Shown here: positions 9,382 to 17,293 of the stretch, piece after piece
Layout: each line of letters opens with the position of its first letter
How positions within the stretch are numbered: position 1 is the stretch's first letter
Assembly: GCA_963703385.1 (NCBI GenBank)
Contig: OY969816.1
Span: 2,542,001 to 2,606,000 of the forward strand
DNA length: 64,000 bases
Direction: 5' to 3'
DNA from: Rhodoblastus sp963703385
GTDB lineage: Bacteria > Pseudomonadota > Alphaproteobacteria > Rhizobiales > Beijerinckiaceae
Translations under genes and position numbers: made by a program
The notes under the pieces: model-generated
Database searches by the model: none
The model's input: the letters and a program-made list of their open reading frames with translations, nothing else
Told to the model about the DNA's origin: nothing

Positions 9382-10668
9382 TTATTCGGCCGCGCGTTTC
9401 ATCGCGGGATAAGTGCAATCCGCGTCATTGGCGAAGGGCGCTTCGACCTTTTGCGGTGCGACGAAGGGCAGGCCCAGGGTCGTCCAGACATCGACCAGCG
9501 ACTCGACCAGATGGGTGACATGGGCGTCGCTGTGATAGGGGGTCGGGGTGATGCGCAGCCGCTCGGTTCCCGTCGCCACGGTCGGGTAGTTGATCGGCTG
9601 GATATAGATATTGTGGCGGGTGATCAGCAGATCGCTGGCGGCCTTGCACAATTGGGCGTCGCGCACCATCACCGGCACGATATGGGACGGATTGGGCAGG
9701 ACCGGCAGGCCGGCGTTCATCAAGGCGTGCTTGGTGAGCCAGGACTGGCGCTGATGGGCCATGCGCATCTGGGGCTGAGTCTTGGCGATCCGCACCGACG
9801 TGGCGGCGGCCGCGCAGACCGCCGGCGGCAGGGCCGTGCTGAAGATGAAGGCCGGCGCGAAGGAGCGCACCGCGTCGCAGATCGCGGCGTCGGCCGCGAT
9901 ATAGCCGCCGACGACCCCGAAGCCTTTCGCCAGCGTGCCCTCGATGATGTCGATGCGGTGCATCTGGCCGTCGCGCTCGGCGACGCCGCCGCCGCGCGCG
10001 CCATACATGCCGACCGCATGGACCTCATCGATATAGGTCATGGCGTTGTATTTTTCGGCGAGGTCGCAGATTTCCTTGATCGGGGCGATGTCGCCGTCCA
10101 TCGAATAGAGGCTCTCGAACACGATCAGCTTGGCGCGCTCCAGCGGCTGGGCGGCGAGCAGTTCTTCGAGATGGGCGAGGTCGTTGTGGCGCCAGATCTG
10201 GCGCTCGGCCTTGGAGCGGCGGACGCCTTCGATCATCGAATTGTGGTTGAGGGCGTCGGACAGGATCAGGCAATTGGGCAGGAGGTCGGCGACGGTCGAG
10301 ATCGCCGCGAGATTGGAAATCCAGCCCGAGGTGAAGAGCAGAGCGCCGTCCTTGCCGTGCAGGTCGGCGAGTTCGACTTCGAGCTGCACCAGCGGGTGGC
10401 TGGTGCCGGAAATATTGCGCGTGCCGCCGGCGCCGGCGCCGTGCCGGGAGGCGGCGCTCTTCATCGCCGCGATCACTTCCGGGTTCACGCCCATGCCGAG
10501 ATAATCGTTGGAGCACCAGATGGTGATGTCGTGCGCTTTTCCGCTGTCGTCGCGCCAGAGCGCGGAGGGGAATCGTTCGGCGTCGCGTTCGATATCGGCG
10601 AAGACGCGGTAGCGCTTTTCGCTCTTGAGCTTGTGGATCGCGTCCTCGAAAACCTGCCGATACTGCAT
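9382..10668 (-). CDS. hemA: 5-aminolevulinate synthase (C4 pathway)
   Basis: The 428-residue enzyme condenses glycine and succinyl-CoA to 5-aminolevulinate, the first step of tetrapyrrole synthesis in alphaproteobacteria. It is PLP-dependent. Lys248 in GTLAKGFGVVGGY and Asp214 in YIDEVHAVGMYG stand at the positions known from Rhodobacter ALAS. Other blocks are WCSNDYLGMG, GAGGTRNISGTSHPL and DALNHNSMIEG. The frame is open to 10950, but the ATG at 10668 (MQYRQVFEDAIHKLKSEKRY) is the family's usual start. The gene has its own terminator (9322-9354). Confidence 0.96.
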   Translation of the reverse strand: MQYRQVFEDAIHKLKSEKRYRVFADIERDAERFPSALWRDDSGKAHDITIWCSNDYLGMGVNPEVIAAMKSAASRHGAGAGGTRNISGTSHPLVQLEVELADLHGKDGALLFTSGWISNLAAISTVADLLPNCLILSDALNHNSMIEGVRRSKAERQIWRHNDLAHLEELLAAQPLERAKLIVFESLYSMDGDIAPIKEICDLAEKYNAMTYIDEVHAVGMYGARGGGVAERDGQMHRIDIIEGTLAKGFGVVGGYIAADAAICDAVRSFAPAFIFSTALPPAVCAAAATSVRIAKTQPQMRMAHQRQSWLTKHALMNAGLPVLPNPSHIVPVMVRDAQLCKAASDLLITRHNIYIQPINYPTVATGTERLRITPTPYHSDAHVTHLVESLVDVWTTLGLPFVAPQKVEAPFANDADCTYPAMKRAAE

Positions 10669-11100
10669 TTTCTGAGTCCTTGTCGCCCTCTCGCGCCACG
10701 CGTTTCCCCCGCGCGGCTCGACGTTTTCCCCCTGCGACCGTTTGCTATACAGGTTCTTCACCTTTTCGGCGAGCGTTTCGTTGTCGCATCCTGTCGCAAG
10801 CGCGCCCCAAGTCCGGGATCGGGTCACCAAAACACAAAGAAGGGGCGCCGTTCTTTGCGCTGGATCATTTTTGACGCTTTTTCCGGGCTTTGCAAGCTGC
10901 GCCGCGTGAACGCGGCGCAGCATGTTTTGCTGCAATGCGAAAGAACGCATGGCGGAACCGAGTCCCGCGAATGGGAAACGATCTGGCTTCGCCTATTAGA
11001 CTTGAGTATGTGATAGAAAGAAGTAGGATTGATGAAGTTCCTCCGAACGGACCTCGCCGCGCCGGTCGGGGCGGAGATTTAAGGCTCAGGGTGATAAAGA
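10669..11100. other. Intergenic region, hemA / response regulator
   Basis: This stretch of 432 bases lies between two divergent genes. It contains a perfect 10-bp stem hairpin (10897-10920). The last 80 bases before the regulator gene are AT-richer. No gene is supported here; open frames through this stretch are shadows of hemA's upstream extension. Confidence 0.5.
10897..10920. repeat. Perfect inverted repeat, 10-bp arms with TGAA loop
   Basis: CTGCGCCGCG, loop TGAA, CGCGGCGCAG. It sits about 230 bases upstream of hemA and about 180 bases upstream of the response regulator gene. There is no adjacent T-run on either strand, so it is not a simple terminator. It may be an operator or an RNA structure. 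Confidence 0.7.
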
Positions 11101-11775
11101 GTGGAACAGCAGACGACGCGCGTTCTGATCGCCGATGACCATCCTCTCGTTCGTGGCGCCCTGCGTCAGGCGGTCGTCAACGCGGTAGCCGGAGCGGATA
11201 TCGTCGAATGCGGCAGTCTCGACGAGGCGATCAAGGCCCTCGACGCCAACCCGGAAGTCGATCTCGTCCTGCTCGATCTCGCCATGCCTGGCGTGCGCGG
11301 CTATTCCGGCCTGATGATGCTGCGCGCGCAATATCCCAGCGCGCCGGTCGTGGTCGTCTCCGCGCGCGAGGAGCGCAACGTCATTCGCCTCTGCCTCGAT
11401 TTCGGCGCCTCCGGCTTCATCCCGAAAAGCACCGACATGGAGACGATGCAGGCCGCGATCCGCACCGTGCTGGCGGGCGACGTCTGGGCCCCGCCGGATG
11501 TCGATCTCAACGCCCCGATGGACCGCGAAGCCGCCGAGAACGTGCGCCGGCTCGCCTCGCTCACCCCGCAGCAGGCGCGCGTGCTGATGATGCTGTCCGA
11601 GGGCCTGCTCAACAAGCAGATCGCCTATGAGCTTTCGGTGTCGGAGGCGACCGTCAAGGCCCATGTCTCGGCCATCCTGCAGAAGCTCGGAGTCGAAAGC
11701 CGGACGCAGGCGGTGATCGCCGCCGCGCGCATCGAGGCGATGACCGATCTTTCCGCCGACGCGCGAGGGGATTAA
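11101..11775 (+). CDS. LuxR/NarL-type response regulator
   Basis: The 224-residue two-domain regulator has an N-terminal receiver domain (residues 5-125) with the acidic pair DD at 12-13 and the phospho-acceptor Asp59 in LLDLAMPG, plus the conserved Ser/Lys positions in VVVVSAREE and FIPKST. A C-terminal LuxR helix-turn-helix (about 150-215) is seen in LTPQQARVLMMLSEGLLNKQIAYELSVSE with AHVSAILQKLGV. The start is GTG at 11101, which gives MEQQTTRVLIADDHPLVR, a normal family N-terminus, with AGGGTGATAAAGA upstream. No sensor kinase gene is adjacent, so it is an orphan in this window. Confidence 0.92.
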   Translation: MEQQTTRVLIADDHPLVRGALRQAVVNAVAGADIVECGSLDEAIKALDANPEVDLVLLDLAMPGVRGYSGLMMLRAQYPSAPVVVVSAREERNVIRLCLDFGASGFIPKSTDMETMQAAIRTVLAGDVWAPPDVDLNAPMDREAAENVRRLASLTPQQARVLMMLSEGLLNKQIAYELSVSEATVKAHVSAILQKLGVESRTQAVIAAARIEAMTDLSADARGD

Positions 11776-11869
11776 TTTTCCTTCATGTCCTGGCGCCCGC
11801 GCCGGTTCACTTTATCTTGAGGGCGCGCGGCGCCTTTCCCGCCGCCCCGCCTGTGACGAGGATTCGACC

Positions 11870-12217
11870 ATGACCGATCAGAACGGCCCGGCGCGCCATC
11901 CCTTCGAACCCCGCCCCGCCGACCTCGCCGTCGCCCGTCGTTCCCAACTGGGCGAGCTCGAACGCTTTCTCGGCGGCAAGCCGGTTTCGGTCGCGGTGCG
12001 GCTGGTGTTCCTGTCGCTGATCGTCGGCTTCTTCCTGGTCTGGCTCGACATCAGGCCGGCCGATATTTTCTACAGCCTCAGGCTGATGGTGCTGCGATTC
12101 TGGAACATGGGCTTCCAGGCGCTCCACGACATCGCCGCCTATGTCATGGCGGGCGCGGCCATCGTCATCCCGGCCTGGCTGGCCTTGCGCCTGCTGACCA
12201 TGCGCGGCAAGGACTGA
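11870..12217 (+). CDS. Small two-TM membrane protein (DUF6460-like)
   Basis: The 115-residue protein has a charged N-terminus and the segment ERFLGGKPVSVAVRLVFLSL. Two hydrophobic helices lie at about residues 43-60 (VRLVFLSLIVGFFLVWLDI) and 88-105 (AYVMAGAAIVIPAWLALRL). FLGGxPxxVxxRLxxLSxxVG followed by a PADI motif resembles the DUF6460 family of alphaproteobacterial membrane proteins; that match is from memory and only moderately sure. Function is unknown. It follows the response regulator by 94 bases on the same strand. Confidence 0.75.
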   Translation: MTDQNGPARHPFEPRPADLAVARRSQLGELERFLGGKPVSVAVRLVFLSLIVGFFLVWLDIRPADIFYSLRLMVLRFWNMGFQALHDIAAYVMAGAAIVIPAWLALRLLTMRGKD

Positions 12218-12359
12218 GTTTCCGCCTGTCCCGGCTGTCTCGCTTCGCTGATCGAAGGCGTTAAATTTCGGTCACATCGGGCTGCTAAACGGGCTCCATG
12301 AGCCTTGGCCCATCCGCGAATTTGCCGCCTGTCCGTCGCGCTCTTCCGGCGGGGGCCGC

Positions 12360-13397
12360 ATGAAGATCTGCATTGTCACCGACGCCTGGCGCCCCCAGGT
12401 CAATGGCGTGGTCGGCACGCTCACCAACCTGATCGCGGCCGGGGAGAAACTTGGCCATGATTTCGCGGTCGTCGCGCCGGACCTTTTCCCCACCATCGCG
12501 GCGCCGTCCTATCCGGAAATCCGGCTGGCCTTGACCGGTCCAAAAGCGGTCGGCGCCAAGATCCGCGCCCATCGGCCCGACCATGTCCATATCGCCACCG
12601 AAGGGCCGCTCGGCGTCGCGGCGCGTTTTTGGTGCGCGCGGAACGAGGAAATTTTCACGACGTCCTACCACACCCGCTTCCCCGAATATGTCGAGGCGCG
12701 CTGGCCGATCCCCGCCGCCTGGTCCTATGAGGCCCTGCGCCGGTTCCACGCGGCGGGCGCCGGCCTGATGGTCGCGACCCGGACGATCGCCGATGAGCTG
12801 ACCGCCCGCGGCTTTCCGCCGCCGATGCTGTGGCCGCGCGGGGTGGACCAGACCATGTTCCGCCCGGTCGCGGACCTGCCGCCCGAGCTGAAGAACCTGC
12901 CGCGCCCGTTCTTCCTTTATTGCGGCCGGGTCGCGCCGGAAAAGAACATCGAGGCCTTTCTCGCCCTCGACCTTCCCGGCTCCAGGATCGTGGTCGGCGA
13001 CGGGCCGTCGCGCGCCATGCTCCAGCAACGCTTTCCCGCTGCTCTCTTCGTCGGGGTCAAGGCGCGGGAAAAGCTGGCCCCCTATTATTCCGCCGCCGAT
13101 GTTTTCGTCTTCCCCAGCCGCACCGACACTTTCGGCAATGTGATGATCGAGGCGCTCGCCTGCGGCGCGCCGGTCGCGGCTTTTCCGGTCGCCGGCCCGA
13201 TCGACGTGATCACCGACCCGCGCGTCGGCGTTCTCGATGAAGATTTGCGCCTCGCCTGCCTCGCGGCGCTCAAACTTTCGCGCGACGATTGCCGGCTTCA
13301 CGCCGCGCGCTACACCTGGCCGGAAAGCGCGCGCCTGTTCATCGACAACGTGTTACACGCCCGCGCCGCCGCCCGGACGCGGCGGGCCTCCGCCTGA
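12360..13397 (+). CDS. Glycosyltransferase family 4 (GT-B fold)
   Basis: The 345-residue cytoplasmic enzyme has a GT-B fold. The N-terminus MKICIVTDAWRPQVNGVVGTL is typical of the branch that includes mannosyl- and sulfoquinovosyl-type transferases. The C-terminal sugar-nucleotide site shows YCGRVAPEKNIEAFLAL, then the Glu-x7-Glu-like loop in VFPSRTDTFGNVMIEALACG. Donor and acceptor cannot be told from sequence; candidates are glycolipids or surface polysaccharide. The GC-rich GGCGGGGGCCGC precedes the ATG. It starts 142 bases after the small membrane protein gene. Confidence 0.88.
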   Translation: MKICIVTDAWRPQVNGVVGTLTNLIAAGEKLGHDFAVVAPDLFPTIAAPSYPEIRLALTGPKAVGAKIRAHRPDHVHIATEGPLGVAARFWCARNEEIFTTSYHTRFPEYVEARWPIPAAWSYEALRRFHAAGAGLMVATRTIADELTARGFPPPMLWPRGVDQTMFRPVADLPPELKNLPRPFFLYCGRVAPEKNIEAFLALDLPGSRIVVGDGPSRAMLQQRFPAALFVGVKAREKLAPYYSAADVFVFPSRTDTFGNVMIEALACGAPVAAFPVAGPIDVITDPRVGVLDEDLRLACLAALKLSRDDCRLHAARYTWPESARLFIDNVLHARAAARTRRASA

Positions 13398-13510
13398 GGT
13401 CGCGCGCGCCATCTTCATGCGATCCTGACGCCGGCGCCGGTCAATCCATATGGAATCCTTGCGCCTCACCGGATTATCCCTCCCGCATCGAATTCAATCG
13501 GGAGGTTGAG

Positions 13511-13771
13511 ATGAGCGTTTCCTGTCGCGACCGACGAAGGCCTGTCGCCGCGTCGGCGCGCCAAGCCGGAGTCCGCATGGCGCGCGGACCGGCTCCCAAC
13601 GCGCTGGCTTTCATCGCCGCGCTGATCCTTTGGGGCGCCCTGCTTTATCTGAGCCGCCCGCCGCAGCTTTGGCCCAACCAGCCGCAATCTTGCCAGAGCG
13701 CCGGCCTTGCCGCCCCTTGCGCCGAACTGGCCGCCTCGCGACCGCCGTCCGCGCCCGCCTCGCCTTTCTGA
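13511..13771 (+). CDS. Small single-TM protein of unknown function
   Basis: The 86-residue frame starts at an ATG with a strong GGGAGGTTGAG ribosome site. One hydrophobic helix lies at about residues 29-48 (PNALAFIAALILWGALLYLS). The N-terminus is basic and the C-terminus Pro/Ala/Ser-rich. No family is recognised. The good ribosome site and helix make it a plausible gene, but conservation is untested. Confidence 0.5.
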   Translation: MSVSCRDRRRPVAASARQAGVRMARGPAPNALAFIAALILWGALLYLSRPPQLWPNQPQSCQSAGLAAPCAELAASRPPSAPASPF

Positions 13772-13772
13772 G

Positions 13773-13809
13773 CGAAAAATCGCCGGCGCGCGCCCTCCTC
13801 CGCCGGCGC
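13773..13809 (-). terminator. Possible terminator of the DUF938 gene
   Basis: Two copies of the self-complementary CGCCGGCG (13781-13788 and 13801-13808) can pair as an 8-bp stem with a 12-base loop. On the minus strand this is followed by ATTTTTCGC. It lies directly after the stop of the DUF938 gene. Confidence 0.5.
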
Positions 13810-13810
13810 T

Positions 13811-14413
13811 CTATGCCTTGTGAAAGATCGCGCTCAGATTGTTGGCCGGCATTTCGACGACTTCGGGCGCCAAGAATCCGCTTTCGCGCGCCAACGCCGC
13901 GACCGCGCCGAGATCGCGCAGGCCCCATTGCGGATTTTGCCGGCGCAACCAGGCGTCAAAGGCGAGATTGCTCTCCGCCGTCGCGACGCCCGCGCGAATA
14001 TAGGGGCCATAGAGATAAAGCACGGCCCCGGAGGTCAGAATTTTCCCCGCGTTGCGGAACAGGCCATCGGTCGCCGAAAAAGGCGAGATATGAGTCATGT
14101 TGATGCAGAGGATCGCATCGGCCCGCGCAAGAGGCCAGGGCGCGCGCGCCGCGTCCAGCGCCAGCGCCGGCCGGATGTTTTTCAGGCCGTTCGATGCGCT
14201 CCAGGCGTCGATGCTCGCTCGCGCCTTGGGGTCGGGATCGGAGGGCTGGAACACCAGATCGCGAAAGGCGGCGGCGAAATGTGCGGCATGTTCGCCGGAG
14301 CCGCTGGCGACTTCGAGCGCAAGCCCTTTCGCAGGAAGAAAGCGGCGCAAAACCTCGAGAATGGAATCGCGGTTGCGGGCGACGGCGGGGGCGAAAAGGC
14401 GAGGATCGGTCAT
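13811..14413 (-). CDS. DUF938 family SAM-dependent methyltransferase
   Basis: The 200-residue class I methyltransferase starts MTDPRLFAPAVARNRDSIL, the hallmark of the DUF938 family. The SAM-binding loop is LEVASGSGEHAAHF (about residues 33-46), and NMTHISPFSATDGLF is a further family block. The substrate is unknown in general for this family. It is monocistronic by appearance: 174 bases separate its start from the end of the cupin gene on the same strand. Confidence 0.88.
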   Translation of the reverse strand: MTDPRLFAPAVARNRDSILEVLRRFLPAKGLALEVASGSGEHAAHFAAAFRDLVFQPSDPDPKARASIDAWSASNGLKNIRPALALDAARAPWPLARADAILCINMTHISPFSATDGLFRNAGKILTSGAVLYLYGPYIRAGVATAESNLAFDAWLRRQNPQWGLRDLGAVAALARESGFLAPEVVEMPANNLSAIFHKA

Positions 14414-14587
14414 CGGCCTTTAATAAGCGAAGGCGTGCCGGCGCGGAAGACACACCTGCGCCATGCCCCGCGATCCGAAAGCGCCAGCGGCCAGGCAATT
14501 GCCCGCGCAACATCTGGCGGGGATGCGCCCCGATCTTGACAGACAATCTGCGGCGCGCCGGCCCGAGGGGCCGCCGACGGCGAGCAT

Positions 14588-15064
14588 TCAGATTTCGGCG
14601 GTCGCCTGTCTCGCGCCGCCGGGCGGATCGCGAAGAACGGCGCCATTTGCCAGAATCACGGGAACGAGCGATTGCTTGTCGGACGCTCCGGCCTTGATCG
14701 CCCCGTCCAGCGCGGCGAACAGTCGCGATGCGCCTTCGCGCGAAGTCACCGAAATCATCTCGCCATCGGTCACAAACCGGAACCAATGCGTCACGCCGGC
14801 CGGCACATGGGCGACGGCGCCGGGCCCCAGCCGCCGATAGGCGTCTCCCGCGCCGATTTCGACTTCGCCCGTCACGATATAGAAGGTCTCGTCCCACTCA
14901 TGGGCGTGGGGAGGTGGCCCCTGCCCGGCGTTTCCCTGTTGCCGAAACAGTTCGAGCCCGCCCGAGCGGCCGGAATCGAGAAGGACCGTGATTCGCTCGC
15001 CGAGAACGTTCAAAGGCTGCGGCAATTCCGCGCCCGAGGTCATGAAAGCTTGCGCCTGCGACAT
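14588..15064 (-). CDS. Cupin domain protein
   Basis: The 158-residue protein has a single cupin barrel. Metal-binding residues are seen in GPPPHAHEWDETFYIVTGEVE (two His and a Glu, about residues 51-70) and in AHVPAGVTHWFRF (His near 92). The substrate is unknown. It is divergent from a MarR-type gene. Its start has a good GGAGGG site, and the two genes share an inverted-repeat operator candidate (15078-15118), which suggests direct control by that regulator. Confidence 0.85.
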   Translation of the reverse strand: MSQAQAFMTSGAELPQPLNVLGERITVLLDSGRSGGLELFRQQGNAGQGPPPHAHEWDETFYIVTGEVEIGAGDAYRRLGPGAVAHVPAGVTHWFRFVTDGEMISVTSREGASRLFAALDGAIKAGASDKQSLVPVILANGAVLRDPPGGARQATAEI

Positions 15065-15077
15065 TGTTCCCTCCGCA

Positions 15078-15118
15078 TAGACAGAAGGGCTATTTTATAT
15101 AGACATGATGGCTGTCTA
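15078..15118. promoter_or_regulatory. Candidate MarR operator in divergent cupin/marR promoter
   Basis: TAGACA at 15100-15105 and TGTCTA at 15113-15118 form a perfect 6-bp inverted repeat with a 7-base spacer, and another TAGACA half-site lies at 15078-15083. They sit in the 70-base gap between the divergent cupin and MarR genes, amid the AT-rich TATTTTATATAG. MarR proteins commonly bind such sites; the link here is inferred from position. Confidence 0.6.
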
Positions 15119-15134
15119 ATGTCGATCTGGACTG

Positions 15135-15689
15135 ATGGAACGGATCAATATCCCGTTGCGGCGCCGCTCGCTTGGCGGGTTGCTTCAATTTGCCGCCGAC
15201 GCCCTTCGCGCCCGCGTCTATTCCGCGCTGGCCGAGGTCGGCCTTCCGGACATTCGCCCCGCCCATTCGCGCCTTTTCCGAAATCTGGCCGAAAATGGCT
15301 CGCGGGTATCAGACCTCGCCGAAGGCGCGCAAATGACCAAACAGAGCATGGCCTACCTGGCGGATTGTCTGGCGGCGGCGGGCTATGTGAAGATCGAGCC
15401 CGATCCGGCCGATGGCCGAGCCAAACTGGCGCCGCTCGCCGCACGGGGGCGGGCGGCGTCTGAAGCCTTGATTCAGCTCAGCGCTGACAACAAGGCAGCG
15501 TTCGCCCGCGTGATCGGCGCGGAGGAAATGCGGGAGTTGCGGCGGCTGCTGGAACTTTTCGTCGATCGTTTCGGCGCGCCGTCAGAGCCAGTCCTGCACG
15601 GCGCTGCCGACCGCCAGGCCGATCTCGCGCAATTTTCGCGCGCGCAAATGCGCGACCAGCCCGTCCTTGATGCGGGCGACGAGGCCTAG
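15135..15689 (+). CDS. MarR family transcriptional regulator
   Basis: The 184-residue protein has a winged-helix domain: SRVSDLAEGAQMTKQSMAYLADCLAAAGYV gives the recognition helix, and IEPDPADGRAKLAPL gives the wing with its typical DGR motif. Its likely role is local repression of the divergent cupin gene and of itself. The last 36 residues (after LELFVDRFGA) are encoded by bases that overlap, in antisense, the 3' end of pyrD and look unlike a MarR C-terminus. The natural stop may have been lost, with the frame running into pyrD. Confidence 0.85.
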   Translation: MERINIPLRRRSLGGLLQFAADALRARVYSALAEVGLPDIRPAHSRLFRNLAENGSRVSDLAEGAQMTKQSMAYLADCLAAAGYVKIEPDPADGRAKLAPLAARGRAASEALIQLSADNKAAFARVIGAEEMRELRRLLELFVDRFGAPSEPVLHGAADRQADLAQFSRAQMRDQPVLDAGDEA

Positions 15690-16655
15690 GCCTTCGTAGA
15701 CCAACGCGGAATAGAGCTGGATCAGGCTTGCGCCGGCCTCGATCTTGGTCCAGGCGGCTTCCGGCGAATCGACGCCGCCGACCCCGATCAGCGGGAACTG
15801 TTTTTCGACGCGGAGGAACGTCTGGGCCAGCATGCGGGTCGAGAGCGCGAAGAGCGGCGCGCCGGACAGGCCGCCCATCTCTTTTCGCGCGTCGTCGCGC
15901 AAAAAGTCGGGCCGGGAAATGGTGGTGTTGGAGACGATCATGCCGTCGATTTTTTGCGCGCGCGCGGCCCGCACCACATCGTCGAGTTCGGACAGGGAAA
16001 GATCGGGCGCGATCTTCAGCACGACCGGCCGGCGCGGTTCGGTCGCGGCCATGGCGTCGCGGGCGTCGAGCACGCGGGCGAGCAGGGCGTCGAGCGCGCC
16101 GGCCTGCTGCAGGTCGCGCAGGCCGGGGGTGTTGGGAGAGGAAATATTGACCGTGAAATAGGAGGCGACATCGGCGAAGGCCTCGATTCCGGCGACATAA
16201 TCGGCGGCGCGGTCGGACGAATCCTTGTTGGCGCCGAGATTGACGCCGACCACTCCGCCCCGCGCGCTGCGCGCCGCGAGGCGCTCATGGGCGGAGGCGT
16301 GGCCGGCGTTGTTGAAGCCGAAGCGATTGATGACGCCGTGATCCTCATGCAGGCGGAAGAGGCGCGGCTGGGGATTGCCGGGCTGGGGGCGCGGCGTGAG
16401 CGTGCCGACCTCGGCAAAGCCGAAACCAAGGTGAAGCAGCGCGTCCGAAACGCGGGCGTCCTTGTCGAAGCCGGCCGCCATGCCGACCGGATTGGGAAAA
16501 TCGAGGCCGAACAGGTTCTGGCCGAGCGTTTCGTGGTCCGCCGGCAGCGGCGGCAAGGGCATGCGCTCCAGCGCGAAAATCGTCAGATTATGCGCGCGCT
16601 CGGCGCTGAGCGCGTGGAGAAAGGGCAAGGCGAGGGAATCGAAAAATCCGATCAT
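15582..16655 (-). CDS. pyrD: Dihydroorotate dehydrogenase (class 2, quinone-linked)
   Basis: The 357-residue membrane-associated flavoenzyme oxidises dihydroorotate to orotate with quinone in pyrimidine synthesis. Class 2 is shown by the N-terminal helices (FFDSLALPFLHALSAERAH) that bind the quinone, and by VNISSPNTPGLRDLQ, which holds the catalytic Ser. FMN-site blocks include GMAAGFDKDARV, INRFGFNNAG, GVNLGANKDS and LIGVGGVDSPEAAWTKIEAGA. Its start overlaps the stop of the DUF952 gene by 4 bases, so the two are translationally coupled. Its 3' end overlaps the convergent MarR gene by 108 bases. Confidence 0.96.
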   Translation of the reverse strand: MIGFFDSLALPFLHALSAERAHNLTIFALERMPLPPLPADHETLGQNLFGLDFPNPVGMAAGFDKDARVSDALLHLGFGFAEVGTLTPRPQPGNPQPRLFRLHEDHGVINRFGFNNAGHASAHERLAARSARGGVVGVNLGANKDSSDRAADYVAGIEAFADVASYFTVNISSPNTPGLRDLQQAGALDALLARVLDARDAMAATEPRRPVVLKIAPDLSLSELDDVVRAARAQKIDGMIVSNTTISRPDFLRDDARKEMGGLSGAPLFALSTRMLAQTFLRVEKQFPLIGVGGVDSPEAAWTKIEAGASLIQLYSALVYEGLGLVARIKDGLVAHLRARKLREIGLAVGSAVQDWL

Positions 16656-16996
16656 TCCAGCAATCCGGCAAAATCATGCGCGCCGTCGGCGCGGCGTTCG
16701 AGGGGAAACGCGGATTTCGCCAGCACAATGGGCAATGGCGCGTAAAGATGCGGGAACAGGGCGCCGCCGCGCGAGACTTCATAGACCAGCTTTTCGCCGA
16801 AATCCTTGTCCTCGACCGCGACCAGCAGCAGATCGTCCTGGCCGGAAAAATGTCTGGCCGCCGTCTCCGCGACCTGGGCGGCGGTCGAGAAATGGATGAA
16901 TCCATCGGCGCAATCGACCGTCGAGCCTTCGAACACGCCTCTCTCTAGCGCGCGCGCCCATTCGTCGGCCGCGACAATTTTGTAGATCAGCGCCAC
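16652..16996 (-). CDS. DUF952 family protein
   Basis: The 114-residue protein has the DUF952 signature: N-terminal IYKIVAADEWARAL, then DCADGFIHFSTAAQVAETAARHF and the late GALFPHLYAPLPI. Function is unknown; the fold is thought to resemble small ADP-ribosyl-binding or hydrolase-like domains, which is family-level inference only. It is co-transcribed with pyrD through a 4-base overlap, an arrangement often seen in Hyphomicrobiales. Confidence 0.9.
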   Translation of the reverse strand: MALIYKIVAADEWARALERGVFEGSTVDCADGFIHFSTAAQVAETAARHFSGQDDLLLVAVEDKDFGEKLVYEVSRGGALFPHLYAPLPIVLAKSAFPLERRADGAHDFAGLLE

Positions 16997-17107
16997 ATTC
17001 CGCCCCCTTTTGGCCCAAGTTACAGCATTTTTTTTGCCCTTTCGCCAGCGCCGCGCAACAGATAAGAGAGTTTTGCAACGCCGCCTTGAACGTCATTGCG
17101 AGCGAAG

Positions 17108-17157
17108 CGAAGCAATCCACGATCCAGCCGGTCGCGATGTTGCAATGGATTGCTTCG
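17108..17157. repeat. Inverted repeat in REP-like sequence upstream of lysK
   Basis: CGAAGCAATCCA (17108-17119) and its exact complement (17146-17157) are 26 bases apart, preceded by ATTGCGAGCGAAG. This CATTGCGAGCGAAGCGAAGCAATCC type of sequence recurs in many alphaproteobacterial genomes as an intergenic repeat; that is from memory and not shown within this window. Confidence 0.7.
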
Positions 17158-17193
17158 ACATAGCTCAAAGCGTAGCGTTGAGCTTGGTCAGCC

Positions 17194-17270
17194 GGACGGG
17201 CGCGCGAAGCGCGCCCTCTGGCTCGCAAGGACGGGCGCGCGAAGTGCGCCCTATGGCTCGCAAGGACGGC
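17194..17270. repeat. 35-bp tandem repeat with internal hairpins
   Basis: Two full copies (17194-17228 and 17229-17263) differ at two positions, and the start of a third follows. Each copy contains the self-pairing GGGCGCGCGAAGCGCGCCC (second copy with one G-T change), so the RNA could form two adjacent GC hairpins just before the lysK start. Confidence 0.85.
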
Positions 17271-17293
17271 ATGGGCGAAAACTTCAGAACGTC

